Assembly (NCBI RefSeq): GCF_014904795.1
Contig: NZ_JACZFS010000055.1
Span: forward strand, 62,001-126,000
DNA length: 64,000 nucleotides
DNA from: Nisaea nitritireducens
Lineage (GTDB): Bacteria; Pseudomonadota; Alphaproteobacteria; Thalassobaculales; Thalassobaculaceae
Direction: 5' to 3'
Position numbers and translations under genes: made by a program. The notes under the pieces were generated by a model. That model saw only the letters and a list, made by a program, of their open reading frames with translations. It was not told the DNA's origin and made no database searches. Each line of letters opens with the position of its first letter. The first letter of the stretch is position 1. Shown one piece after another: positions 1-8,874 of the stretch.

Positions 1-212
1 GGACGGATGCCCTCGAACAGCCAGCGCATATGGGCGATGACTGGATAATTGCGCAACAGGCTGTGCCGACCCTGAATGAGGTCCCAGATGCCGAGAAGCG
101 TCAATGGCGCGGCGATGGCGAAGGCTATCCACCCCCATCCGATACCGGCTAGTCCAAGACCAAGTGAGGCGAGGGCCGCTATGATGATGGCAACAAAGAA
201 TGCGAAACGCAC
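1..212 (-). CDS. FMN-binding glutamate-synthase-like protein, N-terminal fragment
   Basis: This is the 5' end of a minus-strand gene that runs off the left edge. The chosen start is GTG at 212, because a GGGGAGAG stretch lies a few bases upstream. The visible ~70 residues hold a hydrophobic N-terminal region of about 45 residues, enough for two membrane segments, then the motif GRHSLLRNYPVIAHMRWLFE. A segment like RHSxxRNYPVxGHxR is typical of the membrane-anchored FMN-binding glutamate synthase family, whose catalytic barrel would lie outside the window. The family call rests on this short stretch only. It does not seem functionally tied to the PKS. Confidence 0.7.
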   Translation of the reverse strand, partial: MRFAFFVAIIIAALASLGLGLAGIGWGWIAFAIAAPLTLLGIWDLIQGRHSLLRNYPVIAHMRWLFEGIR

Positions 213-350
213 TACGGTCTCTCCCCGCACTGATAAAGATCCGGCCGCCAAGGGTAGACGCGGTTTAGACTGTCGGGAAGAGGGCGATAGATTTCAGCGG
301 TCGACGATTGTTGAACAAGTCGACCCTTTGGGTTGGTTTAGGAGTGCTTC

Positions 351-2003
351 CTACAAAAGGTCGTTTACCCAGTAGGCGATGCCTTCATAGGTATATTGCG
401 GCAGGGTGGCGACCACACTGTCTCGCTCGCTTTCCGAAACGGTATAGAAGTGCGTTCCTGTGTCGGAGTTGAGCAGTCGATACAGCGCCTGTGAGCCTGC
501 GACCTCTCGCGTATAGGCGTTATACATCTCGCCCTCGTAAGTATAGGAGGGAAGCTGAGAAATCACGTTATCCCGCTCGGCTTCGGATTGGGTAAAGAAA
601 TGAGTACCCGCGTCGGTATTGTAGAAGCGGAAGACCGGGGCCTGAGCGTCGGTTTCGTGGCCTGGGGTAGCACTACGGAACGGGATGCCCTCATAGTTGA
701 ACTGCTGGATGTTATTAATAACGTAGTCTCGTTCTGTCACATTGGTGCTGTAGAAATGCGTACCGGTCAGAACATTATAAAATCGATAGATGCCTTCTGA
801 AATGTCACTTGGCGCGATTATGTCCGACAGCTGAAATGTGCCGTTCGAGAATGCGTAATACTCTGTCTGATAGACCGTGTCGGTGTCATCGCGTCTGGAA
901 ATAGAGTCCTGGATTACGACTGCTAAACCCTGTTCGCTGACGGTGTATTCCGAGGATCGTCCATTGAATAAGGCCCTGTCGGTTCCTTCGTCGCCATCGA
1001 TGATGTCGTTGCCGGCGTTGCCATAGAGCGTGTTGTTCAGTGAATTGCCGACCAGCGTATCGGCGAAGGCGCTGCCGGTAGCATTCTCTATATCCCCCTC
1101 GAGCCAGAGGAAGGTTAAGGGCGAGGAGTAGTTCAGCTGTGAAAGAGGCGTTGCGAAGCCGAAACGCTCTCCGACAATGGAGGAGAGAATTGTTTCCGGA
1201 AGCTCAATATACCATCCCTGCGATGTTTGACTGGCATCCACCGTGTCGGTGCCACCGGCATCCCAGATTGTGTGATAGTTGGAGTATTGGTTAAGAGAGT
1301 ATGTTGTGCTGCCGGCGTTGGTCGACATGTCCTTGCCGTAGAGTGCCTGGAGGCCGATGACGTCGAGGACCATGGGCGTGACTGGATCAAATTGGATCTG
1401 GTCAAAATCGTAGTCGTCCGCGTAGGACATCATACTGAACCAGTCTTTGTCGAAATCACTGAGACCGATATTCGAAAGTGACGGACGCCCGTTAAACGCA
1501 TCGTGGGTGTGTTTGAGGCCTAGTGCGTGTCCCAACTCGTGCAGCAACAGAAACCAGCCCTGGCTCCCAAGTTCGTAGGACAGATAGCTGGCGGGGCTAT
1601 TCAGGTTCAGATAAACGTCCCCGCTCTTTCCAGCATAACTTCCAGCGCTAAAATCGAATTGTGTCGTCGGCCAATTCCCGACCGCCCAGGCGCCTTGAGT
1701 AAAGGCGTTGTACTGATCCAGAGAAACGTTGATTTGGGATCCGAAGTAATTCGCCCAACCTGGATTGGCATAGTAATCCGTGTAGACGAAGTCGATTGGG
1801 ATGTACTGCTCAATCGTCGTCAGCGCGAGATTGATCCGATCGTAAGCATAGTCCGGATTGCTCCAGTATTCGCCGTACCATCCGTCGCTGAATGACCAGT
1901 AGATCTGGTCAGAGCTTGACGTCTGCCAACTCCAGCCAGACGTACTGGCATCAACAAGCGTGTCGCCCGTTGGTGGCGATACGTACGATGTTGGACTGGC
2001 CAT
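351..2003 (-). CDS. Serralysin-like M10 zinc metalloprotease with three C-terminal repeats
   Basis: A secreted metzincin-type protease of about 550 residues. The zinc site HELGHALGLKH has its histidines at about 155, 159 and 165. A Met-turn-like SMMSYAD follows about 35 residues later, as in serralysins. Around residues 325-355 there is a short RTX-type calcium-binding stretch (GNSLNNTLYGNAGNDIIDG). The C-terminus carries three ~45-residue repeats (YRFYN..TGTHFYS, FRFYN..AGTHFFT, YRLLN..TGTHFYT), the pattern of DUF5648. There is no N-terminal signal peptide, which fits type I secretion. The start is the ATG at 2003, which has GGAGG seven bases upstream; an ATG at 2021 is in frame but less well placed. 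Confidence 0.9.
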   Translation of the reverse strand: MASPTSYVSPPTGDTLVDASTSGWSWQTSSSDQIYWSFSDGWYGEYWSNPDYAYDRINLALTTIEQYIPIDFVYTDYYANPGWANYFGSQINVSLDQYNAFTQGAWAVGNWPTTQFDFSAGSYAGKSGDVYLNLNSPASYLSYELGSQGWFLLLHELGHALGLKHTHDAFNGRPSLSNIGLSDFDKDWFSMMSYADDYDFDQIQFDPVTPMVLDVIGLQALYGKDMSTNAGSTTYSLNQYSNYHTIWDAGGTDTVDASQTSQGWYIELPETILSSIVGERFGFATPLSQLNYSSPLTFLWLEGDIENATGSAFADTLVGNSLNNTLYGNAGNDIIDGDEGTDRALFNGRSSEYTVSEQGLAVVIQDSISRRDDTDTVYQTEYYAFSNGTFQLSDIIAPSDISEGIYRFYNVLTGTHFYSTNVTERDYVINNIQQFNYEGIPFRSATPGHETDAQAPVFRFYNTDAGTHFFTQSEAERDNVISQLPSYTYEGEMYNAYTREVAGSQALYRLLNSDTGTHFYTVSESERDSVVATLPQYTYEGIAYWVNDLL

Positions 2004-2167
2004 CCTCACGCCTCCATGCAAAATAGATCAGAAACCGGCGGCAGCTTAAATAGCCAGCGCCATCGCTTGGCTCTTGATGGCTTCCGTCCGGCTCCTTACA
2101 GGGTTAATACAACCTATCATATCAACCGGAAACATTCTGAATCAGACTCGTAGACAAGTGGAATGCT

Positions 2168-2899
2168 TTGACTTTTGATGCAATCGAGCTCCCGGTATTG
2201 ACGCCGCCAGCCGCAGGGGAGGTCCACATATGGTCGGCGGAGTTGACGTTGGACGTTTCGCCAGCTTGCCTTGACGACGAGGAACGGGACCAGGCGTCAA
2301 GATTCATCACTGCCGAACTTTCTCGCCGTTTTACCGCCGGCCGGGTTATGCGGCGGATGGTGCTGTCGAAATATACCGGCCTTGCGCCCCATGCCCTTCG
2401 TTTCGGCGAAATAGGGCAGAAAAAACCCATCCTTCTGGGACTGCAAAGCCCGCTCGAATTCAATCAAACGAACAGCGGTGACCTGGCTCTCCTCGCAGTT
2501 TCCAGCGATATGCCGGTTGGAATCGATCTGGAAGTTCCGAAAGACCGTTCCGCAGCGCTCGATATCGCGAAGCATCAGTTTCACGAGCTGGAAAAGACCG
2601 CCATTTTCTCGAGGTGTACTGAGAATGAGCAGGTGGCGGCTTTTTATCGCTGCTGGACGCGTAAGGAAGCCTTCGTCAAGGCGCTCGGCCTCGGGCTTTA
2701 TTTGCCGTTGAACAGTTTCGCCGTCGATGTGAACGGCCAGGAAAGAACAAAATTGCTCGTTTGTCCGGATGAGCATGGTCCCCCGGCTATGTGGGAGATA
2801 CTAGATCTCGGCGTGCCCGGCGGAAATTTCGCGGCTTTGGCTATTGCGCAGCCTCAAGCCCGTTTGCAGTGCTTTAGTTATGCATTCGAGCGATGCTAG
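2168..2899 (+). CDS. Sfp-type 4'-phosphopantetheinyl transferase
   Basis: This enzyme moves the phosphopantetheine arm of CoA onto the serine of carrier proteins and would activate the many ACPs of the neighbouring PKS. The 243-residue length suits the Sfp/Gsp group. The two hallmark motifs are present: VGIDLE at residues 117-122 (magnesium-binding Asp120) and WTRKEAFVKALG from residue 163 (Lys166, Glu167). The start is a TTG at 2168 with only a weak upstream AGTGGA; the ATG at 2163 is in another frame and stops after two codons. It is transcribed away from the protease gene and is followed 39 bp later by the ParA-like gene. Confidence 0.92.
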   Translation: MTFDAIELPVLTPPAAGEVHIWSAELTLDVSPACLDDEERDQASRFITAELSRRFTAGRVMRRMVLSKYTGLAPHALRFGEIGQKKPILLGLQSPLEFNQTNSGDLALLAVSSDMPVGIDLEVPKDRSAALDIAKHQFHELEKTAIFSRCTENEQVAAFYRCWTRKEAFVKALGLGLYLPLNSFAVDVNGQERTKLLVCPDEHGPPAMWEILDLGVPGGNFAALAIAQPQARLQCFSYAFERC

Positions 2900-2938
2900 A
2901 GTCCTTTCGGAACTCCAAATGAGTGTTCAGGGGATCTG

Positions 2939-3592
2939 ATGAGAGAACGCGTCGTCGCCCTAGCGACCATGAAAGGCGGCAGTGGAAAGAGCACTGTCGC
3001 AACCTGCATCGCCGGATATTGGTGGGCCAAGAAGCGCAAGACGGCCTTGATCGACGCGGACCCTCAGAAGTCAGCCGCGCGGTGGCTGGAAACGGGCGAG
3101 GCCTTGTCAGGCTTGCGCTGTGAGGTCGCCAACGAGAAGAGCATTTCATCTAAGATCGAGGCCCTTCTGGAAGAGGGATATGAGCGGATCGTGATCGACA
3201 CGCCCGGGTTTCGCGCATCGGTCACCGATATTGCCCTCGAACATGCCGGCCTCTGCCTGATCCCGGTTCGTCCCTCGCCGGTCGATTTCGAAGTTGCTGC
3301 GGACAAGGTGGATTTGATCGACAAGTTGAGAAAAGCCGGCGCCGAAGGACCGGTCGCCCTGCGTCTTTTGCTGACTCAAGTGGTCCGCAATTCCGTTGTC
3401 GGACGGCACATGCGGAACGAAATGAGCCATGCGGGCTACAAGTTGATGAAGTCGGAGATCTGCCATCGGGTCGGGTATACGGAGGCGGCGCTTATGGGCT
3501 CGGTCCCGACCCTCTCGCAGCCACGCGGTGCAGCGGCTCTCGAAATCGCGGCACTCGCCCAGGAAGCTGATAAAATATTAGCGCGATCTTAG
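2939..3592 (+). CDS. ParA/MinD-like P-loop ATPase
   Basis: A 217-residue ParA-type ATPase. The deviant Walker A motif KGGSGKST (residues 12-19, with the signature Lys12) is followed by the Walker A' segment LIDADPQ near residue 40 and a Walker B-like IVIDTPG near residue 82. The protein is short and has no N-terminal DNA-binding extension, so it resembles orphan ParA proteins that position plasmids, chemoreceptors or other cargo. No parB or parS-like partner is visible. GGGGATC precedes the ATG. Its place between the phosphopantetheinyl transferase and the efflux genes suggests co-transcription, but a role in polyketide production is unknown. Confidence 0.88.
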   Translation: MRERVVALATMKGGSGKSTVATCIAGYWWAKKRKTALIDADPQKSAARWLETGEALSGLRCEVANEKSISSKIEALLEEGYERIVIDTPGFRASVTDIALEHAGLCLIPVRPSPVDFEVAADKVDLIDKLRKAGAEGPVALRLLLTQVVRNSVVGRHMRNEMSHAGYKLMKSEICHRVGYTEAALMGSVPTLSQPRGAAALEIAALAQEADKILARS

Positions 3593-3788
3593 AGTTATCC
3601 AGGAGATCTCGATACCAGCCAGAGATGAAATGGACGTGCCCGAACCGGTCATGATCCAGTCACCGTCGCCTGCGATCGTCGAAGCTCAATGAATGGGCCA
3701 GACCTCGGGTGGCTAACCAAGATAGAAAAACTCTTAGAAGACGGCTGGTAAAACCGGGATCGCCGGTGCATGGTGTGTTTCTGACCTT

Positions 3789-3797
3789 GGGGGGGGG
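3789..3797 (+). repeat. G9 homopolymer tract just before the efflux gene start
   Basis: Nine consecutive G residues end one base before the ATG at 3799. Part of the tract would act as the Shine-Dalgarno sequence. Changes in tract length would alter the spacing to the start codon, or break the frame of the longer GTG-started reading (3709). Confidence 0.75.
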
Positions 3798-3798
3798 A

Positions 3799-4818
3799 AT
3801 GAAGAAATCGGTTTTTTTGTTTTGGCCGGTAATTTTTGTCGCCTTGCTGATCCAAGCCCCGCTCGTCCAAGCCCAGCATGCGATGCCTGTCGTTGCTGAA
3901 GACGTTACCGTTCAGGACGTAGAGGCCGTTTATCGAACTCTCGGCAGAATTTTGGCGCAGCGGGATGCCATCGTGACGGTTGAAAAATCGTCACGCATCA
4001 AGGAAGCCAAGATCGGTGATGGTGAGCGCGTTAAGGCGGGGCAGACGCTCTTTTTTCTGGAGAGCGCGATCGAAGAGGCGAGCCTCGCCGCTGCGAAAGC
4101 CGACTTGGATGTGCGCGTCAAAGCCCTTGAGAGGCTGAAGAAACTGGTCAAGGTCAAGGCCGCGCCCGCTGCCGATATCCCGGCGAAAGAAGCCGAAATC
4201 GTGGCTGCCAAAGTTGGTGTCCGGGTGGCTGAGCTTGATTTTGAGAAGACAATCGTTCGCGCGCCGTTTGCCGGCGTTCTCGGCATCTTAGAGACCCATG
4301 CCGGAGACTACGTAACTCCAGGCGAGGTTCTCGTCATCATTCATGAAATGCCGCCTCTCAGGGTCGCATTTGAGTTACCCCAAAGGGACTTCGAAAAGGT
4401 GGCGGTTGGCCAGTCGCTTAAAATCACCCATTCCTTCGGCCAGAAGCATACGCATTCGGGGGTCCTTAAGACAATCAATCCCACGCTTGATCAGGAAACG
4501 GGCTCTATCCGGATGATTGGCGCCATCGACGAGGCCGATGAACTGCGGCCAGGCATGGTTGTTGAGGTTCGGGGCATAATCGAGACCCGCCGCAATGTCA
4601 CAATGGTGCCGGAAACAGCGCTTGTTCCGCGGCCAGATGGATTGATCATTTTCAAGATAGTGGATGGCAAAGCAAAGCTCGTGAAGGTCAAGACAGGCGT
4701 GCGGCGCGATGGATTGGTCGAAATCAAGGGCGGGCTTGAGGCCGGCGATAAAGTGGTTGTGGAAGGTCAGTTCCGTCTCCGTGACGGCGCACCGGTCGCA
4801 GCAGCCAAGAGCAGCTGA
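3799..4818 (+). CDS. RND efflux membrane fusion (periplasmic adaptor) protein
   Basis: A 339-residue HlyD/AcrA-family adaptor that would link the inner-membrane pump encoded next to an outer-membrane channel. An N-terminal signal sequence (MKKSVFLFWPVIF, ending near QAQA) is followed by the first lipoyl half (IKEAKIGDGERVKAGQTLF), a charged alpha-helical hairpin rich in Ala, Lys and Glu, the second lipoyl half (TIVRAPFAGVLG), a beta-barrel and a membrane-proximal domain. I prefer the ATG at 3799 because it begins at the signal peptide; the reading open from GTG at 3709 adds 30 residues unlike the family. The pump gene starts 11 bp after the stop. Confidence 0.92.
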   Translation: MKKSVFLFWPVIFVALLIQAPLVQAQHAMPVVAEDVTVQDVEAVYRTLGRILAQRDAIVTVEKSSRIKEAKIGDGERVKAGQTLFFLESAIEEASLAAAKADLDVRVKALERLKKLVKVKAAPAADIPAKEAEIVAAKVGVRVAELDFEKTIVRAPFAGVLGILETHAGDYVTPGEVLVIIHEMPPLRVAFELPQRDFEKVAVGQSLKITHSFGQKHTHSGVLKTINPTLDQETGSIRMIGAIDEADELRPGMVVEVRGIIETRRNVTMVPETALVPRPDGLIIFKIVDGKAKLVKVKTGVRRDGLVEIKGGLEAGDKVVVEGQFRLRDGAPVAAAKSS

Positions 4819-4829
4819 CGGCGGTCAAG

Positions 4830-7800
4830 ATGTCACTTCCAAGCTTTTGTATCGAACGGCCGATATTCACGATTGTTCTCAATATCCTCGTCATCGTTTG
4901 CGGCGTGATTGCTATTGAGCACTTACCGGTCCGCCAGCTACCGCGCGTGGAAACACCGGTCATCTCCGTTACCACGTCTTACGGGAAGGCGGACTCGGCT
5001 CTCATCGAACAACAGATCACGACGCCGCTGGAAGAACAGCTTGGTGGCATTCCCGGATCGCTCTTCATGACATCGACCAGCAATGATGGTGTCAGTACAA
5101 TCTCCATTAATTTCGGTCAGGACACAGATATCAACGAAGCGGCGAACGAAGTGCGGGCCCGCGTCGACTTGGCCGTTTCTGCGCTTCCGCCCGACGCCGA
5201 ACGCCCAAAGGTCGCAAAAACGGACCCGGACGCTCAGCCAATCATGTATTTGGCGTTCGAAAATCCAAATATGACGGATGTCGCTATCTCCGACTATTTG
5301 GACCGGTTTGTGCTGAATGGTATCCGCGCGATACCGGGCGTTTCCCGCGCAATAAAGTACGGGGCCCGCGATTTTGTTATGCGGATCAAGGTCTCACCGG
5401 AGAAACTTGCGGCTTATGGCTTGTCGGTGACCGAGCTGGCAGCCGGAATTCAGAACCGGAATGTCTCGGCACCTGTCGGGTCCATTGATATCGGACCGCG
5501 GAAATACAGTCTCAAGCTCAAGAGTACGCTCGATTCCACAAGTGAGTTTATGGATACGGTTGTTGCAAAAAGCGCCAACCGGTTAGTGCGACTGGCAGAT
5601 GTGGGAGAGGCGGTTGTCGATGGCACCGATCCAGCCACTCTCATGCGGATTAACGGCAAGCCGGCTGTCGGAATCGGTGTAATTCGATCAAGCGATTCCA
5701 GTCCAATGGAGGTAGCCCGCGCTGTTAAGGACTATCAAAAATCTCTCCAGGAATCGTTGCCTGCCGGCATGACGGGGAAAATCGTCTTCGATCGTACAAT
5801 CTTCATTGAAAAGTCCATCGAAGAAGTGTTCCAGACGATCGGCGAGGCCTTTGTGCTCGTGGTTTTGGTCATCATCCTGTTTCTTGGCTCTCTGCGAGCG
5901 GCAGCGATCCCCGTCGTCACCATTCCTGTATCGTTAATCGGCGTGTTGGCCATCATGGCCATGCTCGGCTTCAGCATTAATACAATTACGCTGCTGGCCC
6001 TGGTTATGGCGATTGGACTTGTCGTCGACGATGCGATCGTCGTCGTAGAGAATATCCACGGCAAGATGAAGCCTGGCGTGACGCCGAAACAGGCGGCGCG
6101 CGACGGCATGGCTGAAATCACCGTCCCGGTCATTGCCATGACGATCACTCTTGCGGCTGTGTTCGCGCCTGTTGGCATTATGCCAGGGACGGTCGGTCAG
6201 TTCTTCAAGGGGTTCGCATTTACGCTTGCAGCAGCAGTTGGCATTTCGGGGTTTGTTGCGCTCACGCTGTCACCAATGATGTGCGCGTATCTTCTTCGCG
6301 AGGGTGAGCCAAACCGCTTCCAACACATGACGGAAGCAGCAATGGACAAACTCGCGGACGGCTATGAGGTTCTCTTACGTATCGCGATCAAAGTCCGCTA
6401 CGTGATGGTTCTCGTCGGGTTGGGGATCGGCGGCAGCGCTTGGTTTCTTTACAACGACCTGCCGCAGGAATTGGTACCCACAGAGGACCAAGGTTATTTG
6501 ATTGTCTTCTATCAAGGGGCCCAAGGCGCGAGCCTGGAGGCGTCCGCGGCGGAGGCGGAGAAACTTGAGAAGATCATAAAAGACTCCAGCGAAATGATTG
6601 AAAGGGTGATCAGCGTCGTCGGAACGCCGTCGCGAAATGGGGGAATCATGATGGTCTCCCTGAAACCCTGGGATCAGAGGCCCGGGTTTTCCGCCAAGGA
6701 TCTGCAGGCCATTCTTTGGCCCAAACTATCGTCTTTTCCGAGTGCCCTTGCATTTCCGATTATTCCGCAGGTTTTCGGCTCAGGGGCTTCCGGCCAGCCG
6801 GTCCAAATCGTCTTCCGAACGGCTTCGGGATATGAGGAGCTCGACACTCTTATGCAGAAGCTGGTCGGCAAGGCAGCAGAGAGCAAAGCCGTCACAACAC
6901 CGAGAAGCGACCTGCGTTTCGACACTCTCACCTTCTTGATAAGTCTGCAAAAGGACCTGGTCGCTCAGCTCGGAATTGAAGAGTCTCAGATAGCGGCTGC
7001 AACAGGTGCTTTGTTCGGCGGACATAACGCCGGCAGGTTTGAGTACAACGGCCGTCAATTCGATGTGCTCGTGGAAGCGGAGAATGACCGGCGAACCGAA
7101 CCCGACGATGTCAAGAATGTCTATGTGGAGAGCCGGACCGGCAACATGATCCCGCTTGCCAGCGTCGTCACGGTGACGTCGGAGATCGGGGCGGCAAGCC
7201 TCGCGCACTATGACCAGCTTCGCTCCGCTACTCTGCAAGCGGGCCTTGCGCCTGGGGTCACGTTGGGCGACGGTTTGAACGAAATCTTAGCTGAGCTGCG
7301 GCCGATGCTGCCTGCATCCACTCAATTGGCATTTTCCGGTCAGTCCTACGAGTTCTTTCAGGCCCAGAGCGGGGTCGCTCTCGTCTTCAGCCTCGCTATC
7401 GGCGTAATTTTCCTGGTTCTAGCGGCCCAGTTTGAAAGCTTCAGGGATCCGGTGATTATTATGGTCACGGTGCCCCTTGCGATCGTTGGTGCGCTCGTCA
7501 CGCTGATCGCGGTTGGGTCAAGCAACAATATTTACAGCATGATTGGAGTGATCATGCTGGTGGGGCTCATATCGAAACATGGCATCCTGATCTGCGAGTT
7601 CGCCAACCGTCTTCAGGAGGTCGAAGGCTTGAGCAAGGTGGATGCTGCCGCTAAAGCCGCAAAACAGAGGCTGCGGCCTATTATCATGACAGCGTCCACC
7701 ATGGTTTTGGGCGTGGTTCCATTGGCGATTGCAACGGGGCCGGGTGCGGTTGGCCGTCAGTCTATCGGCTGGAGTGTTATCGGCGGCTTGATCTTTGGAA

Positions 7801-7880
7801 CGATTCTGACGCTATTCGTCTTGCCGCCCCTATATGCGATCCTGGCTAAAACGAGGCGGCTGCCCGACGACGCGAGCTAG
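4830..7880 (+). CDS. RND family inner-membrane efflux pump (HAE1/AcrB type)
   Basis: A proton-driven pump of 1016 residues, the usual size for AcrB/MexB relatives. The N-terminus (FCIERPIFTIVLN) is the standard first membrane helix. Twelve membrane segments with two large periplasmic loops are apparent. The proton-relay motif GLVVDDAIVVVEN lies near residues 396-408, with the paired aspartates at about 400-401. The gene follows the adaptor closely and is probably translated with it. No outer-membrane TolC-like gene is in the window, so a housekeeping channel is assumed. Export of the polyketide is possible but not shown. The stop codon at 7878-7880 abuts the stop of the convergent DUF697 gene. 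Confidence 0.95.
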   Translation: MSLPSFCIERPIFTIVLNILVIVCGVIAIEHLPVRQLPRVETPVISVTTSYGKADSALIEQQITTPLEEQLGGIPGSLFMTSTSNDGVSTISINFGQDTDINEAANEVRARVDLAVSALPPDAERPKVAKTDPDAQPIMYLAFENPNMTDVAISDYLDRFVLNGIRAIPGVSRAIKYGARDFVMRIKVSPEKLAAYGLSVTELAAGIQNRNVSAPVGSIDIGPRKYSLKLKSTLDSTSEFMDTVVAKSANRLVRLADVGEAVVDGTDPATLMRINGKPAVGIGVIRSSDSSPMEVARAVKDYQKSLQESLPAGMTGKIVFDRTIFIEKSIEEVFQTIGEAFVLVVLVIILFLGSLRAAAIPVVTIPVSLIGVLAIMAMLGFSINTITLLALVMAIGLVVDDAIVVVENIHGKMKPGVTPKQAARDGMAEITVPVIAMTITLAAVFAPVGIMPGTVGQFFKGFAFTLAAAVGISGFVALTLSPMMCAYLLREGEPNRFQHMTEAAMDKLADGYEVLLRIAIKVRYVMVLVGLGIGGSAWFLYNDLPQELVPTEDQGYLIVFYQGAQGASLEASAAEAEKLEKIIKDSSEMIERVISVVGTPSRNGGIMMVSLKPWDQRPGFSAKDLQAILWPKLSSFPSALAFPIIPQVFGSGASGQPVQIVFRTASGYEELDTLMQKLVGKAAESKAVTTPRSDLRFDTLTFLISLQKDLVAQLGIEESQIAAATGALFGGHNAGRFEYNGRQFDVLVEAENDRRTEPDDVKNVYVESRTGNMIPLASVVTVTSEIGAASLAHYDQLRSATLQAGLAPGVTLGDGLNEILAELRPMLPASTQLAFSGQSYEFFQAQSGVALVFSLAIGVIFLVLAAQFESFRDPVIIMVTVPLAIVGALVTLIAVGSSNNIYSMIGVIMLVGLISKHGILICEFANRLQEVEGLSKVDAAAKAAKQRLRPIIMTASTMVLGVVPLAIATGPGAVGRQSIGWSVIGGLIFGTILTLFVLPPLYAILAKTRRLPDDAS

Positions 7881-8612
7881 TCAAGCGGGCTTGGCTTTTT
7901 CGTATTCTTGATAAAAGTAATCCTGCTTAGCGGCGGGGTCGAAGTCGAATAGATTCCCTCCGCTTTCAAAATGCTGGATGAAAACCAACCCCATTGCGCG
8001 GGTAGAGGTTGCGGCAAGAACGGAGATGGTCGCAAGTCCGACACCCCAGCCAAGAACCGGAGTTGCTTTGACCAAAAGTCCAGCGAGACCGGCGCCCGCT
8101 GCCCAGGGAAAGACGCTGCCGACGAGTGTGGAAATAATTGCTCTCCCACGGTTCGCCGAAAAGGGCACATCGTATATTTTCGATATCTCCCGCAGCATGG
8201 TCAACTGGACTGCTGCGATTGCTGCGATATCGACGAACGGGACTGGAATCACTCCTCCCGCCGCAGCCCACTTTACGCGCCTGTTAACGACCGCAATGGC
8301 GCGATCGAAGTTGATCGACATGCCCGCTTGGCTCGACCGGGAAATGATTTCGGTTTCGATCGGCTTTCCATCATGTTCGGCCGAGACGGAATGGATAGTG
8401 TCCGAGCGCTTTTGTTGAGCGCGGCTTTGGGTGCTATGCGATTTGCTTTTCCCCGCGTGGGAGCGGGGTCGTGTTTTGGCTTTTGACCGGGACGGCGAGG
8501 CCGGATCCGCTGACGTGTCTTCCAACCCGTCTCCCTCGACGTTAGGCGACGGAGCTTCAGGCATTGCCGTTGCATTTGGTGCACGACGGTTGAGACCGGG
8601 CAGCTTTTTCAT
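7881..8612 (-). CDS. DUF697 membrane protein with long N-terminal extension
   Basis: A protein of about 243 residues. The first ~95 residues are hydrophilic, rich in Pro, Ser, Arg and Lys, and look disordered. The remainder is a DUF697 domain with hydrophobic glycine-rich segments (AAAGGVIPVPFVDIAAIAAV, then SIYDVPF-type and GWGVGLATISVLAA stretches) and the conserved HFESGG near the C-terminus. DUF697 is known from proteins such as YcjF, often with GTPases; no GTPase domain occurs here. The start is the ATG at 8612, preceded by GAGG; a TTG at 8624 is possible. It is a paralogue of the adjacent upstream gene. Function unknown. Confidence 0.82.
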   Translation of the reverse strand: MKKLPGLNRRAPNATAMPEAPSPNVEGDGLEDTSADPASPSRSKAKTRPRSHAGKSKSHSTQSRAQQKRSDTIHSVSAEHDGKPIETEIISRSSQAGMSINFDRAIAVVNRRVKWAAAGGVIPVPFVDIAAIAAVQLTMLREISKIYDVPFSANRGRAIISTLVGSVFPWAAGAGLAGLLVKATPVLGWGVGLATISVLAATSTRAMGLVFIQHFESGGNLFDFDPAAKQDYFYQEYEKAKPA

Positions 8613-8812
8613 GGTAGGCCTCAAATTATTCCAACATTAGTCAAAATTGAAACGGGAGGAGCCTGATGGAGGATCGTCCAATTTCTGGCGTGTTCGCCAA
8701 CAAAATCTGGTGACCAAACGGCTTGCGAAAGAAAATCGAGCGGTGGCGCGACTGGGTCGTTGATCGCCTGCAGCAGAGGGGGCAACCCCCACGTCACTCT
8801 TTCCTGATCCTA

Positions 8813-8832
8813 CCGACAGCCAAGGCTGCCGG
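8813..8832. other. Hairpin downstream of the first DUF697 gene
   Basis: A 9-bp stem with one A/C mismatch (CCGACAGCC / GGCTGCCGG) around AA sits about 43 bp past the stop of the 8875-9471 gene. It could slow or partly end minus-strand transcription, but there is no U-tract, so it is not called a terminator. The rest of the 262-bp gap between the two DUF697 genes shows nothing else recognisable. Confidence 0.35.
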
Positions 8833-8874
8833 CAGGAATAGGTATTTTGGGAGAGATCGGAAGACGGAGTCGGT

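Noticed and set aside
3709-3798. GTG-started N-terminal extension of the efflux adaptor
   Set aside because: It adds 30 polar residues ahead of an obvious signal peptide; the ATG at 3799 is better supported.
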